A stretch of DNA of 64,000 nt from Segatella copri (lineage in GTDB: Bacteria; Bacteroidota; Bacteroidia; Bacteroidales; Bacteroidaceae), in assembly GCF_026015295.1 (NCBI RefSeq), contig NZ_JAPDUW010000001.1, positions 1,488,001 through 1,552,000 on the forward strand. The letters run 5' to 3'. Both the position numbers and the translations under genes were made by a program. The notes beneath the pieces are model-generated. The model saw nothing but the letters and a program-made list of their open reading frames with translations. It was not told the origin of the DNA and ran no database searches. Shown in pieces: positions 24,657-36,446 of the stretch (position 1 is its first letter; every line of letters begins with the position of its first letter).

Positions 24657-25697
24657 ATGAAGAAAAAGATACTTTTCATCATGAATCCGATTTCAGGAAC
24701 AGCCAGCAAGGCGGCAGTTCCCAGTCTGATAGATTCTGGTTTGGACAAAGAGCTTTTTGAGTACGAGATAAGAATGACTGAAAGAGCTGGGCACGCTTCG
24801 GAAATTGCTACCGAAGCGAAGAACAACCATGTAGATGTGGTTGTGGCGGTTGGTGGTGACGGAACCGTCAACGAGGTGGCCCGCTCACTGGTTCACTCCG
24901 ATACTGCCCTCGGCATTCTGCCTTGCGGTTCGGGCAACGGATTGGCAAGACATCTGCTGCTCCCGATGAACCTGAAGAAATGCATAGAGGTCATCAACCA
25001 ATGCCAGATTAGAGATCTGGATTATGGTGTCATCAACGACCACCCGTTCTTCTGCACCTGCGGCATGGGCTTTGACGCTTTCGTCAGCATGAAGTTTGCC
25101 GAGAGCGGCAAGCGTGGTCCTATCACTTATGCAGAAAATATCCTGCGCGAGGGATTGAAGTATAAGCCTGAGACTTACACGCTGGAGGACGAGACGGGCA
25201 CCAAGCAGTATAAGGCGTTCCTCATTTCCTGTGCCAACGCATCTCAGTATGGCAACAATGCCTATATTGCCCCTCAAGCATCCATGAGCGACGGTTTGAT
25301 GGATGTCGTCATCATGGAACCATTCGATGTTATCGAGGCGCCTCAGGTAAGTTTCGACATGTTCAACAAGACGTTGGACAAGAACTCGAAGATCAAGTCG
25401 TTCCGCTGCAAGAAGCTCCATATCACCCGCAGTCAGCCAGGCGTAATCCATTATGATGGCGACCCTGTGATGACGGGGGCAGAGATTGATGTTCACCTGG
25501 AAGAAAAGGGAATCAAGATGCTGGTGAACCCATTTGCGAACAAGAACGACCGCAAGCCGAACATGATTCAGTCTGCCTTTGCCGATTTCTTCAACGACAT
25601 CAATGCCGTGCGCGATGATATTCATAAAGACATCCAGCGCCAGAGCAAAAGAGTAGAAGCTATCAGCAAACTGGTACAGAAGAAGCTGAACCTTTGA
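24657..25697 (+). CDS. Diacylglycerol/sphingoid-base kinase family protein
   Basis: A 346-residue member of the DAGK catalytic family (YegS/BmrU, sphingosine-kinase-like). FIMNPISGTASK and VVAVGGDGTVNEVARSLV are the ATP-binding GGDGT motif, and LPCGSGNGLARHLLLP is the second conserved loop. The C-terminal beta-sandwich (LISCANASQYGNNAYIAPQASMSDGLMDVVIMEPF) is intact, and about 45 extra residues at the end are basic and helical. It phosphorylates a lipid hydroxyl with ATP. The divergent neighbour spt makes a sphingoid base or ceramide-lipid kinase attractive, but that is inference. The gene is followed by a heptamer-repeat inverted structure. Confidence 0.85.
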   Translation: MKKKILFIMNPISGTASKAAVPSLIDSGLDKELFEYEIRMTERAGHASEIATEAKNNHVDVVVAVGGDGTVNEVARSLVHSDTALGILPCGSGNGLARHLLLPMNLKKCIEVINQCQIRDLDYGVINDHPFFCTCGMGFDAFVSMKFAESGKRGPITYAENILREGLKYKPETYTLEDETGTKQYKAFLISCANASQYGNNAYIAPQASMSDGLMDVVIMEPFDVIEAPQVSFDMFNKTLDKNSKIKSFRCKKLHITRSQPGVIHYDGDPVMTGAEIDVHLEEKGIKMLVNPFANKNDRKPNMIQSAFADFFNDINAVRDDIHKDIQRQSKRVEAISKLVQKKLNL

Positions 25698-25895
25698 GGG
25701 AATGTTGAGTGTTGAATGTTGAATGTTGAATTTAGAGGGAGTGTTGAGTGTTGAATGTTGAGTGTTGAGTGTTGAGTGTTGAGTGTTGAATGAAATGTTC
25801 TGAAGTATCGCAAGTAAGCTCAGTTAATCATTAAACCCTATCCATTCAACATTCAACATTCAACACTCAACATTCCCCTATCCATTCAACATTCC
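25698..25895. repeat. Heptamer array forming a large inverted repeat between convergent genes
   Basis: 25702-25795 carries many copies of GTTGAAT/GTTGAGT, and 25846-25893 carries the complement ATTCAAC/ACTCAAC. The two blocks can pair into a long hairpin between the convergent lipid-kinase and trmN6 genes. The same ATTCAAC heptamer occurs at 31716-31744 and 53774-53808. It may act as a terminator substitute and is slippage-prone. Confidence 0.85.
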
Positions 25896-26636
25896 TCAAA
25901 GGTAGAATTCTTCCGTTATTTTCCTATACCATTCCGAGCGATTTCCCTGCGAATCCATCATTGTTTCAACATGCTCTTCATAAGGCGAAATGCGATGCTT
26001 GGCAAAACTCAGCATAAAGCGCTTGGGCTGCTTGCGCTCTACCGTCTTCACACCACACTTCCGTATAAGATAAAAACCTAATATACAAGACTCTGCAACA
26101 AACTGCTCCACTACTTCTACGGGAACAATTGCAGAGAAAACACCATCATCAGAAAGTAACCGTTTTACACCCGCAAACAAGTCGCGGAACGGAAGACTGT
26201 CCGTATGTCTCGCCATCGTCCTCTTACTGTCCGGATTTTTCAAGCTATCTACAAAGAACGGAGGATTGCTCACTATCGCATCAAAAACACCGGCAGCCTT
26301 CAAACCTTCAGCAGTTCCAGAAGCCTCAGCAGCTTCCGAAGCCCCCCCGAAATCCTGCAGTCTGCAGCATTCTATTTCCACCCTGTCGCTAAACGGACTA
26401 GCCATCACATTCTCCCTCGCCTGTCCGCAGGCATCAGCATCCATATCAATCCCCACGACCTCAGCCTCAGGAAAACGCTGCGCCATCATGAGCGAAATCA
26501 GTCCCGTTCCGGAACCAATGTCCAGAATCCGCCTGCCACCTTGCGCCCATGCACCCAGCAAAACGCCGTCAGTTCCCACTTTCATGGCACAACGGTCTTG
26601 CTCTATCTCAAACTGTTTAAATCGAAAATTACCCAT
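25896..26636 (-). CDS. trmN6: tRNA1(Val) (adenine(37)-N6)-methyltransferase
   Basis: A 246-residue class I SAM methyltransferase. Motif I is ILDIGSGTGLISLMMAQRFP, motif II EVVGIDMDADACGQA, and the N6-adenine motif is VSNPPFFVDSLKNPDSKRTMARH, with the TrmN6/YfiC-specific R..ARH tail. The start FRFKQFEIEQDRCAMKVGTDGVLLGAWA is also diagnostic. It methylates A37 of tRNA-Val. A short Ala/Glu insertion after motif III (EAAEASGTAEGLKAAG) is low complexity. Convergent with the lipid-kinase gene and divergent from lon. Confidence 0.92.
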   Translation of the reverse strand: MGNFRFKQFEIEQDRCAMKVGTDGVLLGAWAQGGRRILDIGSGTGLISLMMAQRFPEAEVVGIDMDADACGQARENVMASPFSDRVEIECCRLQDFGGASEAAEASGTAEGLKAAGVFDAIVSNPPFFVDSLKNPDSKRTMARHTDSLPFRDLFAGVKRLLSDDGVFSAIVPVEVVEQFVAESCILGFYLIRKCGVKTVERKQPKRFMLSFAKHRISPYEEHVETMMDSQGNRSEWYRKITEEFYL

Positions 26637-26826
26637 AAATTCTTCTGTCTCTTTACAGAAGAAAACGAATGCGCCGCCGATTTATTTTATCGCAAGCAGC
26701 AGAAATTGCCACTTCCACCTGCAAAAGCAGCTGCTTACATCTATAAAAACGGGTACTAATATATAGAAAAAGCAATTTTATTATTAAATAATCTATCATC
26801 TTCCACGATATTTCACAAAAAATGAG

Positions 26827-26834
26827 TACCTTTG
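26827..26834 (+). promoter_or_regulatory. -7 box of lon promoter
   Basis: TACCTTTG, 25 bases upstream of the lon start codon. Confidence 0.65.
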
Positions 26835-26859
26835 CACGGAAAATAGAAATCATAACAAA

Positions 26860-29325
26860 ATGGATAATAGAAGAACAAGTACCCGAATACAAATGATTGC
26901 AGATTACGAGGGCGACCCGAAAACCCTGATCGAAGACCAGGAAGAAGGCTTGTACCCTACCCTCTGCATGCGAGATATTGTAGTTTTCCCTACCAACATG
27001 ACCCCTATCGTTGTGGGCAGAAAGGAAAGTCTGAATCTCGTCCGGATGCTGGAAAAGAAGCCAGACACCATATTCTGCGTATTCTGCCAGAAGAACAAAG
27101 ATACAGAATCGCCCTACGAAGAAGACCTCTACCCTGTAGGTGTCTTCGCCAAACTCATCAAGGTGATCAAGATGCCTGGCACAGAGCAGATGAGCATCAT
27201 CATCCAGGGTCTGGGCAGATGTCAGATGAAACATCTCGTTCAAAAAGAGCCTTACACAGTAATTGACGTAAAAAGTCTTCCGGAGAAATGGCCTGACGAG
27301 AACAACGATGAACTCTTCAGAATGCTCTACGAGAACTTCCATTACGAAGCGACAGACTATATCAAATCAAACGCCAACTATACTGATGAGGCCATCCAGG
27401 CCATCAACGAACTCTCGAGCATTCACATGCAGTGCAACTTCATGTGCTCCCTCCTCCCTTTCTCCATCGAGGATAAAATCAAGATGCTGAAAGAGGAAAA
27501 TCTCAGCGAGCGCATCATGATTGCCATCAGATCCCTGAACAAGGTGCGCCATCTGCTACGCATCCAGACTGAGATTGAGAACAAAACCCACTACGACCTC
27601 GATGAACAGCAGAAGGAATACTTCCTCAAGCAGCAGATCAAGAACATCAGGGAAGAACTGGGAGAAGGCAACGCCAGTCCGGAGAAGAAGGAGATTCTGG
27701 AGAAGGCGAAACAGAAGAACTGGAGCGAAGAGACAGCCAAGATCTTCAAGAAAGAAATTGCCAAGCTCGACACCCTGAACCCGCAGAGTCCTGACTATTC
27801 GATACAGATAGGATTCCTGCAGACCATGGTAGATTTGCCTTGGAACTCCTACACCCAGGACGACCTCAGTCTGACCCGTGCCAAGCGCATTCTGAACCAC
27901 GACCACTACGGCATGGAGAATGTGAAGGAGCGCATCCTGGAATTCCTCGCCGTAAGAGCACTGAACGGCGGCGGCAAGAGTCCTATCCTCTGCCTCTACG
28001 GTCCTCCGGGCGTAGGAAAGACCAGTCTGGGCAAGAGTATCGCAGCAGCCATGAAGCGCAAGTATGTACGCATGTCGCTGGGCGGTCTGCACGATGAAGC
28101 CGAAATCCGCGGTCACCGCCGCACCTATGTGGGAGCCATGCCGGGCCGCATCATCAAGAACATGCTGAAGGCAGGCAGCAGCAATCCGGTCTTCATCCTC
28201 GACGAGATTGACAAGGTGGCGCAGAGCAATTTCAACGGCGACCCAGCATCAGCCCTGCTCGAAGTGCTGGACCCGGAACAGAACAATGCCTTCCACGACA
28301 ACTATCTCGATATGGATTACGACCTCTCCAAGGTGCTCTTCATCGCCACAGCCAATGACCTGAGCGTCATTCCGCGTCCGCTCCTCGACCGTATGGAGCT
28401 GATAGAAGTAGGCGGCTACATCACCGAAGAGAAGACAGAGATTGCCAAGCGCCATCTCGTACCGGAAGAGCTGGAAAGCACCGGACTCGACAAGGTTTCG
28501 CCGAAGGTAAGCTTCAACAAGAATGCCCTCGAGTTCATCATCGAGCACTACACCCGGGAGAGCGGCGTAAGACAGCTGAAGAAGCAGATTGACAAGAGTC
28601 TGCGCAAGATGGCTTACAAACTTGCCTGCAACCAGGAGCTGAAGAACTACACCATCACCCCTGCCGAAGTAAAAGACCTGCTGGGCAATCCGCCGTTCAA
28701 CCGCGACATCTACCAGGGCAACGACTATGCAGGAGTGGTAACCGGACTGGCCTGGACCTCTGTGGGCGGCGAAATCCTCTACATCGAAACCTCGCTCAGC
28801 AAGGGCAAGGCTGGCAAACTCACCCTGACCGGAAATCTGGGCGACGTGATGAAGGAATCAGCCATTATCGCACTGGAATACGTCAAGTCGCACATCGACC
28901 TGCTGCAGGTAGACTACCGCATCTTCGAGCAGTGGAACATCCACATCCACGTGCCTGAGGGAGCCACCCCGAAAGACGGTCCTTCTGCCGGAATCACCAT
29001 CGCCATCAGCATCGCCTCAGCCATCACCCAGCGCAAGGTGCGTGCCAACACAGCCATGACCGGCGAGATAACCCTCCGCGGCAAAGTGCTCCCGGTAGGC
29101 GGAATCAAGGAGAAGATTCTGGCAGCCAAGCGGGCAGGAATCAAGCACATCGTGATGTGCAGGGAGAACCAGAAGAACGTAGAGGAAATACCGGAGAAAT
29201 ATCTCAAGGGCGTAGACTTCCACTATGTAGAGAATGTGGCTGACGTCTGGCAGTTCGCGCTGACCGACGAGAAGGTGAAAAACCCTACAGACTTCAGCAT
29301 TGAGGAAAATGATAAAAAAGAATAG
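26860..29325 (+). CDS. lon: ATP-dependent Lon protease
   Basis: An 821-residue Lon A protease. The N-terminal substrate-binding domain (about 30-240) begins [24 protein letters not shown]. The coiled-coil [23 protein letters not shown] leads to the AAA+ module with Walker [10 protein letters not shown] at 381-389 and Walker [10 protein letters not shown]. The C-terminal serine-lysine protease has S709 (KDGPSAG) and K752 ([10 protein letters not shown]). All catalytic residues are present and the length is normal. It degrades misfolded and regulatory proteins in the cytoplasm. tgt follows after 2 bases and lptF/G after another 13, so they probably form one transcript. Confidence 0.98.
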   Translation: MDNRRTSTRIQMIADYEGDPKTLIEDQEEGLYPTLCMRDIVVFPTNMTPIVVGRKESLNLVRMLEKKPDTIFCVFCQKNKDTESPYEEDLYPVGVFAKLIKVIKMPGTEQMSIIIQGLGRCQMKHLVQKEPYTVIDVKSLPEKWPDENNDELFRMLYENFHYEATDYIKSNANYTDEAIQAINELSSIHMQCNFMCSLLPFSIEDKIKMLKEENLSERIMIAIRSLNKVRHLLRIQTEIENKTHYDLDEQQKEYFLKQQIKNIREELGEGNASPEKKEILEKAKQKNWSEETAKIFKKEIAKLDTLNPQSPDYSIQIGFLQTMVDLPWNSYTQDDLSLTRAKRILNHDHYGMENVKERILEFLAVRALNGGGKSPILCLYGPPGVGKTSLGKSIAAAMKRKYVRMSLGGLHDEAEIRGHRRTYVGAMPGRIIKNMLKAGSSNPVFILDEIDKVAQSNFNGDPASALLEVLDPEQNNAFHDNYLDMDYDLSKVLFIATANDLSVIPRPLLDRMELIEVGGYITEEKTEIAKRHLVPEELESTGLDKVSPKVSFNKNALEFIIEHYTRESGVRQLKKQIDKSLRKMAYKLACNQELKNYTITPAEVKDLLGNPPFNRDIYQGNDYAGVVTGLAWTSVGGEILYIETSLSKGKAGKLTLTGNLGDVMKESAIIALEYVKSHIDLLQVDYRIFEQWNIHIHVPEGATPKDGPSAGITIAISIASAITQRKVRANTAMTGEITLRGKVLPVGGIKEKILAAKRAGIKHIVMCRENQKNVEEIPEKYLKGVDFHYVENVADVWQFALTDEKVKNPTDFSIEENDKKE

Positions 29326-29327
29326 AA

Positions 29328-30455
29328 ATGAAATTTGAATTACAAGTAACAGATAAAGCAAGCGATGCGCGTACAGGCATCATCACCACCGACCACGGAC
29401 AGATCAAGACCCCAATCTTCATGCCCGTAGGAACCGTAGGAAGCGTGAAGGGCGTCCACTTCGAGGAACTCAAGAAGCAGGTCATGGCACAGATTATCCT
29501 CGGAAACACCTATCACCTCTACCTGCGCCCAGGTCTTGACGTCATCAGGGCAGCAGGCGGCTTGCACAAGTTCAACGGCTGGGACCGTCCTATCCTCACC
29601 GATAGCGGCGGCTTCCAGGTATTCTCGCTCACCGGCATCCGCAAGCTCAAGGAAGAAGGCTGCGAGTTCCGCTCCCACATCGACGGCAGCAAGCACTTCT
29701 TCACACCGGAGAATGTGATGGACACCGAGCGCGTCATCGGAGCCGACATCATGATGGCCTTCGATGAATGTCCACCGGGACAGAGCGATTACCAGTACGC
29801 CAAGAACAGCCTCATGCTCACCCAGCGCTGGCTAGACCGCTGCATCAAGCGGTTCAACGAAACCGAGCCCCTCTACGGCTATCAGCAGAGTCTCTTCCCT
29901 ATCGTTCAGGGCTGCACCTTCCCGGACCTGCGCCGCGAAGCAGCCAAATACATTGCCGACAAGGGAGCCGACGGAAATGCCATCGGCGGACTTGCCGTAG
30001 GAGAGCCTACCGAGGTGATGTATGAGATGATAGAAGTAGTGAACGAAATCCTGCCGAAAGACAAGCCGAGATATCTGATGGGCGTAGGAACCCCGCAGAA
30101 CATCCTCGAAGCCATCGAGCGCGGCGTAGACATGTTCGACTGCGTAATGCCGACCCGCAACGGCCGCAACGCCATGCTCTTCACCTATCAGGGCACGATG
30201 AACATGCGCAACAAGAAGTGGGAGAAAGACTTCAGTCCGGTAGATCCAGACGGCTGCGACATCGACCTCGTAACCACGAAGGCCTACCTCCACCACCTCT
30301 TCAAGGCCCAGGAGCTGCTGGCGATGCAGATAGCCAGCATCCACAACCTCTCTTTCTATCTGCGCCTCGTGACCGATGCCCGCCATCATATCGAGCAGGG
30401 CGATTTCGTGGCATGGAAGAATTCCATCATCGACCAGCTTGGCCGAAGAATTTAA
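29328..30455 (+). CDS. tgt: Queuine/preQ1 tRNA-guanine transglycosylase
   Basis: A 375-residue TIM-barrel enzyme exchanging guanine-34 for preQ1 in tRNAs with GUN anticodons. Active-site segments are ILTDSGGFQVFSL (general base Asp), AFDECPPG and DCVMPTRNGRNAM (nucleophilic Asp). The usual C-terminal zinc site CxCxxC...H is largely gone: the region reads DPDGCDIDLVTTKAYLHHLF, with only one of three cysteines. I believe Bacteroidetes enzymes generally lack them, so this is a lineage trait rather than damage. Downstream of lon with a 2-base gap. Confidence 0.95.
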   Translation: MKFELQVTDKASDARTGIITTDHGQIKTPIFMPVGTVGSVKGVHFEELKKQVMAQIILGNTYHLYLRPGLDVIRAAGGLHKFNGWDRPILTDSGGFQVFSLTGIRKLKEEGCEFRSHIDGSKHFFTPENVMDTERVIGADIMMAFDECPPGQSDYQYAKNSLMLTQRWLDRCIKRFNETEPLYGYQQSLFPIVQGCTFPDLRREAAKYIADKGADGNAIGGLAVGEPTEVMYEMIEVVNEILPKDKPRYLMGVGTPQNILEAIERGVDMFDCVMPTRNGRNAMLFTYQGTMNMRNKKWEKDFSPVDPDGCDIDLVTTKAYLHHLFKAQELLAMQIASIHNLSFYLRLVTDARHHIEQGDFVAWKNSIIDQLGRRI

Positions 30456-30468
30456 GTAAGCAAGCATC

Positions 30469-31710
30469 ATGAAAGATTTTAAGAAAATAAGAAAACACCG
30501 CCGGCTCTACCGCACCGGCCGATGGGCTTCCCGCAAGTTCGGGTGGCTCATCAGGGCTGTGCGCTGGCTGGCTCACAAGCTCCGGTTCCTGCGCATATTC
30601 AGGTTTCTCAACCCGTTCAGGTACATCAAGAAGCTCGACTGGTACATTATCAAGAAGTTTCTGGGCTACTATTTCTTCTCCATCGCCCTGATCATCTCCA
30701 TCGCCATCGTCTTCGACTTCAACGAGAACCTGTCAAAATTCACAGAGCACCATGCACCGGCGCGCGCAATCATCTTCGATTACTACGCCAACTTCGTGCC
30801 CTATTTTGCCAACCTCTTCAGTGCGCTGTTCGTGTTCGTGGCGGTCATTCTCTTCACCACCAAGCTGGCAAGCAATTCTGAAATCATCGCTATCCTGGCG
30901 TCGGGAGTATCCTTCAAGCGTCTCCTCCGCCCATACATGATTACCTGCGTGCTGCTCTCAGCCCTCTCCTTCGGGCTCTCAGCCTACGTCATTCCCCACG
31001 GAACCGTTATCAGGCAGAACTTCGAGACGATGTACAAGAACAAGAAGAAGAATACCAGTGCCGAGAATGTACAGTTGCAGGTAGACAAGGGAGTGATTGC
31101 CTATATGCAGCATTACGACAACAGCATGAAACGCGGCTACGGATTCTGTCTCGACAAGTTCCAGGACAAGAAACTCGTAAGCCACCTTACAGCGATGGAC
31201 ATCCAGTACGACACCATTTCCGACAGCAAGTATCACTGGCAACTGAGCAACTGGAAAATCCGCAAGCTCCAGGGCATGAAGGAGCATATTACGAGCGGAG
31301 CGCAGAAGGACACCATCATCATGATGGAACCTACCGACCTGGTCTATTCCAAGGGTCAGCAGGAAACCTTCACCAGTCCTGAGCTCCGCGATTACATCTC
31401 CAAGCAGATCAACCGCGGTTCGGGCAACGTAGTGCAGTACGAGGTAGAATACCACAAGCGCATCGCCTCTTCCTTCGCCTCGTTCATCCTCACCATCATC
31501 GGCGTCTCCCTCTCAGCCCGCAAGCGCAAGGGCGGCATGGGAGCAGCATTGGGCGTAGGACTTGCGCTGAGTTTCGGCTACATCATGCTGCAGACGGTTT
31601 CTGCCACCTTCGCCATCCAGGCCAATTTCCCGCCTGTTCTGGCAGCGTGGCTTCCAAACTTCCTCTTCGCCATCGTAGCCTACTTCTGCTACCGCAAGGC
31701 ACCGAGGTAA
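30469..31710 (+). CDS. LptF/LptG-family permease
   Basis: A 413-residue inner-membrane protein of the YjgP/YjgQ family, the transmembrane part of the LptB2FG ABC exporter that extracts lipopolysaccharide. After a basic N-terminal region (about residues 1-55, rich in Arg/Lys/Phe) come LDWYIIKKFLGYYFFSIALIISIAIVFDF and FVPYFANLFSALFVFVAVILFTTKLASNSEIIAILASGVSF, family hallmarks. A periplasmic beta domain (~180-330) and three C-terminal helices follow. The basic extension is longer than in E. coli. Distinguishing LptF from LptG needs alignment. Same strand and tight spacing with lon-tgt. Confidence 0.9.
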   Translation: MKDFKKIRKHRRLYRTGRWASRKFGWLIRAVRWLAHKLRFLRIFRFLNPFRYIKKLDWYIIKKFLGYYFFSIALIISIAIVFDFNENLSKFTEHHAPARAIIFDYYANFVPYFANLFSALFVFVAVILFTTKLASNSEIIAILASGVSFKRLLRPYMITCVLLSALSFGLSAYVIPHGTVIRQNFETMYKNKKKNTSAENVQLQVDKGVIAYMQHYDNSMKRGYGFCLDKFQDKKLVSHLTAMDIQYDTISDSKYHWQLSNWKIRKLQGMKEHITSGAQKDTIIMMEPTDLVYSKGQQETFTSPELRDYISKQINRGSGNVVQYEVEYHKRIASSFASFILTIIGVSLSARKRKGGMGAALGVGLALSFGYIMLQTVSATFAIQANFPPVLAAWLPNFLFAIVAYFCYRKAPR

Positions 31711-31715
31711 AAAAG

Positions 31716-31744
31716 TCAACATTCAACATTCAACATTCAACATT
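31716..31744 (+). repeat. ATTCAAC heptamer array upstream of DEAD-box helicase gene
   Basis: Four consecutive copies of the TCAACAT heptamer followed by an A-run, directly before the ATG at 31753. Array length could alter translation through slippage. Confidence 0.8.
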
Positions 31745-31752
31745 AAAAAAAA

Positions 31753-33474
<1,722 letters not shown>

Positions 33475-33506
33475 GAAATAAATCATCTTTTAAAAAGGAA
33501 AGAGGA

Positions 33507-34808
33507 ATGATGAAAGAGCTACCCCTCACCCCGCTCATGACCATCAGCCTCACACTGACGATCGGAATCATCATAGCCAAATGGGGCTATGATGATTTCA
33601 ACATGCGCTTCTGGCTCATCATCTCCATCATTTCATGCGCCCTTGGCAGCATCATCTTTTTCCTTACTGAGTTCTTAAGCCCAAAAGCTTACTTCAGCAG
33701 GAGCCACCAGTTTCTCATCTTCTCCCAATGCGTGATGATTCATTTATGCATCCTGAGCCTTGGGGCTTTTCTTACCTGTAAGCAAATAGCTGATTCCCAA
33801 ACCTCTACACAACTGAAGAACTGGCAGGAACTGTCTTACCTCACACGGGCAAAAATCAATACCGAACGCTATAAAAGCAATATTGAAAGCAAACTGGTTT
33901 CCCTTCACTTAAAACAGCAAGACTATGCAGTCATCGCAGCCATGGCGCTGGGCGACAAGAGCGCACTCGACTCGAACACCCGAAACAGTTACTCCATTTC
34001 CGGAGCCAGTCACATCCTGGCAGTAAGCGGACTTCATATAGGCATAATCTTCCAGCTTTTCATCTTTCTGCTAGGCGGCAGAAAGTACTCAGTTTACACC
34101 ATCATCCTGTCCCTCATCTCCATCTGGACCTACGTTTTTCTCATAGGATTACCGGCAAGTGCAGTCCGTGCAGCCATCATGCTTTCAGCCTACAGCTTAA
34201 GTTTAGCATTCCATCGTACCGGTCTGCCGCTCAACACCTTAGCCTCAGCTTATATATTTATGCTTTTCATCAGTCCGCTCTATCTTTTCGAGTTGAGTTT
34301 CCAGCTTTCGTTCCTGGCAGTAGCCTCCATTCTGCTGTTCTTCACACCCCTTTACACCCTCCTCCCCATCCGCAGCCGTTTCATCCGTTGGGCATGGGGA
34401 CTCCTTTGCGTTTCGCTGGCAGCCCAGGTAGGAACCCTTCCGGTCATCGTCTACACCTTCGGCAGAATATCGTGCTATTCACTTCTCACCAATTACATCG
34501 CCATTCCCGCAGCAACCATCATCCTATATCTTGGAGCAGCCTTAATCCTGTTCTCCCCACTCACGTTATGGGCGCCCATAGCACCGGTTGTCGCCCCACT
34601 CATCAGCCTTACATCAGGCGCCCTGACCAGCATCACCCAGTTTTTGAATACAGCCATAAAACTGATCAGCATGCTGCCTGGAGCAAGCATCGAAAACGTA
34701 AGAATCAGTCTGCCTCAGGTAATCGGTCTCTACGCTATCATCCTGCTCATTTATGCCCTATGGCGCAGGATAGATAAACAGAAGTCGTCAGAATGCAAGA
34801 TTCCCTAA
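33507..34808 (+). CDS. ComEC/Rec2-family membrane protein
   Basis: A 433-residue multi-pass membrane protein with the ComEC competence-domain signature YAVIAAMALGDKSALDSNTRNSYSISGASHILAVSGLHIGIIF and later FELSFQLSFLAVASILLF. It lacks the C-terminal metallo-beta-lactamase domain and has a shortened N-terminal OB domain, as in many Bacteroidetes members. In naturally competent bacteria ComEC forms the inner-membrane channel for single-stranded DNA. The start is preceded by AAAGGAAAGAGG. It follows the helicase gene by 32 bases on the same strand. Confidence 0.88.
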   Translation: MMKELPLTPLMTISLTLTIGIIIAKWGYDDFNMRFWLIISIISCALGSIIFFLTEFLSPKAYFSRSHQFLIFSQCVMIHLCILSLGAFLTCKQIADSQTSTQLKNWQELSYLTRAKINTERYKSNIESKLVSLHLKQQDYAVIAAMALGDKSALDSNTRNSYSISGASHILAVSGLHIGIIFQLFIFLLGGRKYSVYTIILSLISIWTYVFLIGLPASAVRAAIMLSAYSLSLAFHRTGLPLNTLASAYIFMLFISPLYLFELSFQLSFLAVASILLFFTPLYTLLPIRSRFIRWAWGLLCVSLAAQVGTLPVIVYTFGRISCYSLLTNYIAIPAATIILYLGAALILFSPLTLWAPIAPVVAPLISLTSGALTSITQFLNTAIKLISMLPGASIENVRISLPQVIGLYAIILLIYALWRRIDKQKSSECKIP

Positions 34809-34946
34809 AACGGAGATAAAGGCTTAAACCCCGAAAAACGTCTCTTATATAATAAGGTGTGCGTACACAAAAGCGCTACAAATCGTGATTAAGAATGTTA
34901 AAAAATATCTTTTTTCTACTTTTTCTGCATTTTTTCTTTCTTTTTG

Positions 34947-34977
34947 TTGGTGTTTTCAAGAAAAACATGTATCTTTG
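34947..34977 (+). promoter_or_regulatory. Sigma-ABfr promoter of gdhA
   Basis: TTG at 34947-34949, 20-bp spacer and TATCTTTG at 34970-34977; the leader is about 45 nt. Confidence 0.85.
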
Positions 34978-35027
34978 CAATCAGAAATAAAAAATAAGAA
35001 TTTAAACACAATAAAAGATTAAAGATT

Positions 35028-36362
35028 ATGAAAGCATCTGAAGTAATCGCGAATCTCCAAAGAAGATTCCCAAATGAGCCTGAGTACATTCAGGCAGTTA
35101 GTCAGGTTCTCGGTACTATCGAGGAAGAGTACAACAAGCACCCAGAGTTTGAGAAGGCAAACCTCATCGAGCGTCTCTGCATTCCAGACCGCATCATCCA
35201 GTTCCGCGTATCTTGGGTAGATGATAAGGGCAACGTACAGACTAACATGGGTTACCGCGTACAGCACAACAACGCGATTGGCCCTTACAAGGGAGGTCTT
35301 CGCTACCACAAGTCAGTAAACTTGGGTATTTTGAAGTTCTTGGCTTTCGAGCAGACATTCAAGAACTCTCTTACTACTCTCCCAATGGGTGGTGCTAAGG
35401 GTGGTTCCGACTTCTCTCCACGTGGCAAGAGCAACAACGAGGTAATGCGTTTCTGCCAGGCTTTCATGACAGAGCTTTATCGTCACATGGGTCCAGACGA
35501 GGATGTTCCAGCTGGTGACATCGGTGTAGGTGGCCGTGAGGTAGGTTACCTCTTCGGAATGTACAAGAAGTTGACACACCAGTTCCAGGGCGTCTTGACC
35601 GGTAAGGGTCAGGAGTTCGGCGGTTCATTGATCCGTCCTGAGGCTACAGGTTACGGTAACGTATACTTCCTCTGCAACATGCTCGCTACCAAGGGTATTG
35701 ACATCAAGGGCAAGACTGTTTTGGTTTCAGGTTCAGGTAATGTAGCCCAGTACACTATGGAGAAGTTGCTCCAGTTGGGTGCTAAGCCAGTTACATGTTC
35801 AGATTCTGACGGTTACATCTACGACCCAGACGGAATCGACCGCGAGAAGCTCGATTACATCATGGAGCTCAAGAACGTAGAGCGTGGCCGTATCAAGGAA
35901 TATGCAGAGAAGTATGGTGTAAAATATGTTGCAGGTGCTAAGCCTTGGTTTGAGAAGGCAGACATCGCTCTCCCATCAGCTACTCAGAACGAAATCAACG
36001 AGGAGGCAGCCAAGGCTCTCATCGCCAACGGTGTAATCGCAGTAAGCGAGGGTGCTAACATGCCTTCTACTCCAGAGGCTATCAAGGTATTCCAGGATGC
36101 TAAGATTCTCTACTCTCCAGGTAAGGCAGCCAACGCAGGTGGTGTTGCAGTATCAGGTCTTGAGATGAGCCAGAACTCAGAGCGTCTGAAGTGGTCTCGT
36201 GAGGAGGTTGATGCTAAGCTCCACGACATCATGAACGATATTCACGCTAACTGCGTGAAGTATGGTACTGAGCCAGACGGTTACGTAAATTACGTAAAGG
36301 GTGCAAACGTAGCCGGCTTCCTGAAGGTAGCTAAGGCTATGATGGCTCAGGGCATTGTATAA
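35028..36362 (+). CDS. gdhA: Glutamate dehydrogenase (hexameric, NADP-type)
   Basis: A 444-residue enzyme interconverting 2-oxoglutarate plus ammonia and glutamate. The substrate site PMGGAKGGSDFSPRGKSNNEVMRFCQAFMTEL holds the catalytic lysine, and the dinucleotide-binding motif is VSGSGNVAQYTMEKL. The length and the DPDG/NVERGRI segments match the small hexameric family used for ammonia assimilation in Bacteroidales. Cofactor choice (NADP versus NAD) is inferred. Strong promoter, strong codon bias toward preferred codons and own terminator suggest high expression. Monocistronic. Confidence 0.96.
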   Translation: MKASEVIANLQRRFPNEPEYIQAVSQVLGTIEEEYNKHPEFEKANLIERLCIPDRIIQFRVSWVDDKGNVQTNMGYRVQHNNAIGPYKGGLRYHKSVNLGILKFLAFEQTFKNSLTTLPMGGAKGGSDFSPRGKSNNEVMRFCQAFMTELYRHMGPDEDVPAGDIGVGGREVGYLFGMYKKLTHQFQGVLTGKGQEFGGSLIRPEATGYGNVYFLCNMLATKGIDIKGKTVLVSGSGNVAQYTMEKLLQLGAKPVTCSDSDGYIYDPDGIDREKLDYIMELKNVERGRIKEYAEKYGVKYVAGAKPWFEKADIALPSATQNEINEEAAKALIANGVIAVSEGANMPSTPEAIKVFQDAKILYSPGKAANAGGVAVSGLEMSQNSERLKWSREEVDAKLHDIMNDIHANCVKYGTEPDGYVNYVKGANVAGFLKVAKAMMAQGIV

Positions 36363-36410
36363 GACAATAAATTTTCCTATAAAATATTTAAATAAAATTA
36401 ATATAATAGG

Positions 36411-36443
36411 AAATAGCGGGTCTGTGAAGATCCGCTATTTTTG
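36411..36443. terminator. Bidirectional terminator between gdhA and module B
   Basis: AAATAGCGG (36411-36419) pairs with CCGCTATTT (36432-36440), followed by TTG; A/T-rich on both sides. It terminates gdhA and probably the convergent module B operon. Confidence 0.85.
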
Positions 36444-36446
36444 TGT

